Shown: piece by piece, positions 63,770 through 64,000 of the stretch
How positions within the stretch are numbered: the first letter of the stretch is position 1
Layout: each line of letters starts with the position of its first letter
Source of the DNA: Avena insularis
Lineage: Eukaryota > Streptophyta > Magnoliopsida > Poales > Poaceae
Assembly (NCBI GenBank): GCA_023614405.1
Contig: CM042693.1
Coordinates: forward strand, 155,760,731 to 155,824,730
Direction of reading: 5' to 3'
Length of the DNA stretch: 64,000 nt
The notes under the pieces: generated by a model
The model's input: only the letters and a program-made list of their open reading frames with translations
What the model was told of the DNA's origin: nothing
The model's database searches: none
Position numbers and translations under genes: made by a program

Positions 63770-64000
63770 CCGCAAGCTGTTGGGCCTTCACCACCAGATT
63801 CTCGTCGGAGCCGTGCTTCGCGCCCAGATCCAGCACGTCCGCCTCAACGACCGCCACATTCTCCTTATCGTCTTGATCCGGCGCCGCCGCGACGGAACAG
63901 GCCAACTTGGTCGCACCACCAATCGCACTTCTGTGGGAACCGCCAACCTCCTTCACCGCATCTATGCCAGTAACGGCGCGCTTATTGTCCACAGTAGCAG
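63770..64000 (-). CDS. Gene C 5' exon, partial at window edge
   Basis: Minus frame open from the window edge: ATVDNKRAVTGIDAVKEVGG, HRSAIGGATKLACSVAAAPD, QDDKENVAVVEADVLDLGAK, HGSDENLVVKAQQLA, ending at a possible donor (TTGCG|GTGGTG) near 63770. It is GC-rich, unlike the AT-rich flanks, and protein-like. No start codon is inside the window, so the exon may begin beyond it. I do not recognise the family. Linking it to the downstream 72-nt exons is inference from strand and spacing. Confidence 0.45.

Noticed and set aside
1..64000. tRNA, rRNA or microRNA genes
   Set aside because: Looked for tRNA-like boxes and long hairpins outside MITEs; the only tRNA-related strings are the iMet-type PBSs at 25028 and 41371 and the Tat PBSs.

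Overview
This is a repeat-dominated stretch of a grass nuclear genome. The signs are Stowaway-type MITEs with CTCCCTCCGT ends flanked by TA, four Ty3/gypsy LTR retrotransposons of types abundant in rice and its relatives, a Mutator-like element, and spliced plant-style host exons. I could not fix the species. Organellar, bacterial and RNA genes were not seen.

Layout. (1) 1-4401 and 16757-17170: two neighbouring minus-strand genes or pseudogenes with B3-like DNA-binding domain exons. Gene B occupies about 2300-891. Gene A starts at 16986, and one of its introns holds a 12.4-kb retrotransposon. (2) 4402-16756: element 1, a Tat-lineage gypsy element with both LTRs, a PBS, a degenerate TSD and an antisense ORF. 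(3) 17769-18345 and 29010-29460: head-to-head arrays of a repeat of about 170 bp. They flank 18918-29005, element 3, a Tekay/Del-type chromovirus with a 4-kb 5' LTR and a truncated 3' LTR. (4) 30594-31652: the N- and C-terminal parts of a Mutator-like protein without a transposase core. (5) 31922-44479: element 4, a second Tekay/Del chromovirus with 3.1-3.2-kb LTRs. It is the best preserved of the four but still disabled. (6) 44480-47827 and 61359-64000: a decayed minus-strand host gene (gene C) with a tandemly duplicated segment of about 0.9 kb that carries a 72-nt exon. (7) 47828-61358: element 2, a second, older-looking Tat element inserted in one of those duplicated units.

All four retroelements lie on the minus strand, so on the printed strand each reads 3' LTR, (antisense ORF in Tat), integrase, RNase H, RT, protease, gag, (ORF0 in Tekay), PBS, 5' LTR. 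Every polyprotein carries stops, frameshifts or lost catalytic residues. Any mobility would have to come from other copies.

The points I would look at first are: (a) the spliced antisense gene in both Tat elements, each with a 60-bp-period repeat in the intron just before its coiled-coil exons; (b) an extra ORF0 upstream of gag, recognisably homologous between the two Tekay elements; (c) tandem arrays in both Tat 3' regions with one PPT-like AGTCCCCGAG motif per monomer although monomer lengths differ; (d) the inverted arrays of about 170 bp around element 3; (e) the duplicated 72-nt exon in gene C. Motif calls come from reading translations by eye; no database search was run.
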